Assembly: GCA_020440745.1 (NCBI GenBank)
Contig: JAGRNM010000044.1
Location: 1-8,783, forward strand
From: Deltaproteobacteria bacterium
GTDB taxonomy: Bacteria > UBA10199 > DSSB01
DNA length: 8,783 bases
Direction: 5' to 3'
The stretch's first letter is position 1, and every line of letters begins with the position of its first letter. A model generated the notes under the pieces. It did no database searches. It worked only from the letters and a program-made list of their open reading frames with translations, and had not been told where the DNA came from. Below are positions 7,561 to 8,783 of the stretch, piece after piece. The position numbers were made by a program, and so were the translations under genes.

Positions 7561-7636
7561 TTGTTGGCTGTTCGTTGTTGGTTGTTTGTTAAAAATTTTA
7601 ATCATTAATAAGCAACCAACAACGACTGACGAACAA
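7561..7636. repeat. Long AT-rich hairpin element between ssb and trxB
   Basis: Perfect 13-bp arms TCGTTGTTGGTTG (7572-7584) and CAACCAACAACGA (7613-7625) flank a 28-nt AT-rich loop. Beyond a symmetric 6x6 internal loop the arms resume with TTGTT (7561-7565) and AACAA (7632-7636). Inside the loop TTAAAA and TTTTAA (7589-7601) form a second small palindrome. The arms are built from GTT/GTTG-type units, so one strand is almost free of A and C there. It fills nearly the whole 91-bp gap and does not look like a standard GC-rich terminator. It may be a dispersed intergenic hairpin repeat, an mRNA-processing or stabilising structure, or part of the trxB promoter region. Confidence 0.7.
7595..7622 (-). 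promoter_or_regulatory. Candidate trxB promoter inside the hairpin element
   Basis: On the minus strand TTGTTG (7622-7617) lies 16 bases before TAAAAT (7600-7595). The -10 matches 5/6 of consensus and the -35 matches 3/6. Transcription would start near 7588, about 37 nt before the trxB ATG. The -35 falls in one arm of the inverted repeat and the -10 in its loop. AT-rich sequence makes chance matches likely. Confidence 0.28.
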
Positions 7637-7641
7637 AGGAT

Positions 7642-8055
7642 TTAAAAAGGAATATCTTCTTCAGAATTATTGGGAAGGTTTTCGATATGCATAGGAGCCT
7701 CTGGCATGTCATGACCGCCTTCAGCGCGACCACCTAGGAAGATCACCTGTTGAGCTACGATTTCTGTGCTGCGACGGTTGTGGCCGTCTTTGTCCGTCCA
7801 ATCACGGGTTTGGAGACGTCCTTCGATGTAGACTGTGCGTCCTTTGCTTAAGAATTCTTTACAGAGTTCAGCGGTTTTTCCCCAGACAACAATGTGGTGC
7901 CATTCGGTGCGTTCTTCACGATTGCCTTCTCGGCTGGTCCAAGATTCGTTAGTAGCGATGCTAAAGTTGGCTACCGGTGTGCCTCCTTGAGTAAAGCGTA
8001 GTTCGGGATCTTGTCCGAGGTTTCCAATAAGGATCACTTTATTAACACTAGGCAT
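7642..8055 (-). CDS. ssb: Single-stranded DNA-binding protein
   Basis: Homotetrameric (by family) OB-fold protein that coats single-stranded DNA in replication, repair and recombination. The OB fold occupies residues ~4-108: NKVILIGNLGQDPELR (5-20), PVANFSIATNESW (27-39), TEWHHIVVWGKTAELC (50-65), GRTVYIEGRLQTRDW (72-86), with the stacking tryptophans W39, W52, W58 and W86. The linker is short (~20 residues). The protein ends in an acidic tip, EEDIPF, of the DDIPF type that recruits partner proteins. The total of 137 residues is short against the 178 of E. coli because of the linker, not because of truncation. The ATG at 8055 is backed by AGGAG (8063-8067) seven bases upstream. It follows the lipoprotein gene by 50 bp on the same strand, and I saw no clear promoter in that gap, so co-transcription is likely. 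Confidence 0.96.
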   Translation of the reverse strand: MPSVNKVILIGNLGQDPELRFTQGGTPVANFSIATNESWTSREGNREERTEWHHIVVWGKTAELCKEFLSKGRTVYIEGRLQTRDWTDKDGHNRRSTEIVAQQVIFLGGRAEGGHDMPEAPMHIENLPNNSEEDIPF

Positions 8056-8105
8056 TGAGATTCTCCTGATTTTGATTTTAATCCATAAAAAATAAAAAAT
8101 ATCTT

Positions 8106-8768
8106 CTAGCTCAAGTCCTCACGGAGTTGAGTGTACTCCTTCTTCCACTCTGGATAGTCCTTGTCAAGGCTTGGGCTTAATAAAGTTTCAAAGTGATGGA
8201 GAGCGACTTTGGCTTTTTCTAATTCCCCTGCTTTAAATAAAGTGCGGGCATAAAAAAGTTGATTAAGAGCATAGTCAGGGGCCAGTTCTACAGCTCGCTT
8301 AAGGTGGTAGAGGGCCTTGTCCATATCTCGAGTGACGGCCTCTTTTTGTAGAGAAAGTCTAGGAGCTTTAGCATAAAGATTGCCCAAAAAACGATGGCAA
8401 CCAGCAAAAGAATAATCTTCTTTAATTTCTAATACTTGAGAACAAGACTTAACCATAAGCTTTAAAGAATCTTGATAGCCTCGAATATGGTTTTTGGTTA
8501 GTAGTCCGCGGTTTAGGGCCTGATAGTAGAGGCAATCAAGTTGGTTTTTTTCTTTTTTAAGGCAAGCTTCAGCATAGCTTAAGCCTTCTTGGGTTTTGAT
8601 TAAAATTTCTTCTTTATTTTTGGCTAGTTGAGCGGCTTCGTAGCTAGCTTTACTTTTAGAGGCAAGTTCCTCAACCTCTTTAGGATGGGTTTGGATGGAA
8701 GTCTTAGGCAGGCCACAGGCATGCAAGAGCACGATGAGTAGGAGAGAGGGATAGAGATTTTTTTTCAT
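8106..8768 (-). CDS. TPR-containing lipoprotein, TatT-like
   Basis: Predicted periplasm-facing lipoprotein. Residues 1-17 form a signal peptide (MKKN, then a Leu/Ile core) ending in LLHAC; C18 would be the lipidated cysteine, with a histidine at -2 that departs slightly from the usual lipobox. The mature part is helical with TPR-like repeats, clearest at ~150-197 (KALYHLKRAVELAPDYALNQ, then LFYARTLFKAGELEKAKVAL). The segment LGNLYAKAPRL (128-138) before the KAL..L..AVELAP helix resembles the TRAP-transporter T-component (TatT) family. No TRAP permease gene is in the window, so that similarity does not establish a transport role. Four further cysteines (C69, C79, C109, C124) in the predicted periplasmic part could form disulfides. 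The ATG at 8768 starts a good signal peptide. No strong Shine-Dalgarno is visible, and the start may overlap an upstream stop codon as ATGA. Lipoprotein call good; TatT assignment moderate. Confidence 0.75.
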   Translation of the reverse strand: MKKNLYPSLLLIVLLHACGLPKTSIQTHPKEVEELASKSKASYEAAQLAKNKEEILIKTQEGLSYAEACLKKEKNQLDCLYYQALNRGLLTKNHIRGYQDSLKLMVKSCSQVLEIKEDYSFAGCHRFLGNLYAKAPRLSLQKEAVTRDMDKALYHLKRAVELAPDYALNQLFYARTLFKAGELEKAKVALHHFETLLSPSLDKDYPEWKKEYTQLREDLS

Positions 8769-8783
8769 TCCATGAGCTTTAAG
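8765..8783 (-). CDS. Possible 3' end of an upstream gene overlapping the lipoprotein start
   Basis: On the minus strand the bases before the lipoprotein start read, in another frame, L-K-L-M-E-stop, with the TGA (8767-8765) sharing an ATGA with the lipoprotein ATG. A 4-bp overlap of this kind is a common sign of translational coupling, and it would explain the missing Shine-Dalgarno. Only about five codons are visible, so this is a suggestion only. Confidence 0.15.

Overview
The window looks like an ordinary stretch of chromosome from a Gram-negative bacterium of low to moderate GC. The evidence for a Gram-negative is an outer-membrane Wzi-type barrel protein and a lipobox lipoprotein. The style of the ChaN-like protein (its C-terminal extension and an MNTPP-W segment) and of the TatT-like TPR lipoprotein resembles deltaproteobacterial or Bdellovibrionota-type lineages. 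That placement is from memory of the families and is tentative. No mobile element, tRNA, rRNA, CRISPR array, toxin-antitoxin pair or defence module was seen.

Layout. Positions 2-3128 hold two plus-strand genes: a ChaN/TIKI-superfamily protein whose 5' end lies outside the window, then a capsule-assembly Wzi-family outer-membrane protein. The second gene converges on, and overlaps by 11 bp, a minus-strand inositol-3-phosphate synthase (ino1, 3118-4434). A 178-bp divergent intergenic region follows, with a reasonable ino1 promoter. It leads to a small unknown plus-strand gene (77 aa, 4613-4846). The rest is all minus strand. In transcription order (right to left) it holds a TPR lipoprotein (8106-8768), ssb (7642-8055), trxB (6618-7550) and comM/yifB (4858-6411).

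How the genes fit together. Most are housekeeping: Ino1 makes the inositol head-group precursor, TrxB keeps thioredoxin reduced, Ssb coats single-stranded DNA, and ComM is a hexameric branch-migration helicase used in natural transformation. The lipoprotein gene and ssb are 50 bp apart and are probably co-transcribed. ssb and trxB are separated by a striking AT-rich hairpin with 13-bp perfect arms (7561-7636). comM probably has its own leader of about 200 bp once its start is corrected to the ATG at 6411.

I did not find a convincing new biological system. The best leads are the ssb-trxB hairpin element, the roughly 270-residue uncharacterised C-terminal region of the ChaN-like protein, the unknown 77-aa protein, the terminator-like hairpin facing the 'wrong' way in front of comM, and the start-proximal stem-loop of the Wzi-like gene. 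No gene-free stretch exceeds 300 bases.
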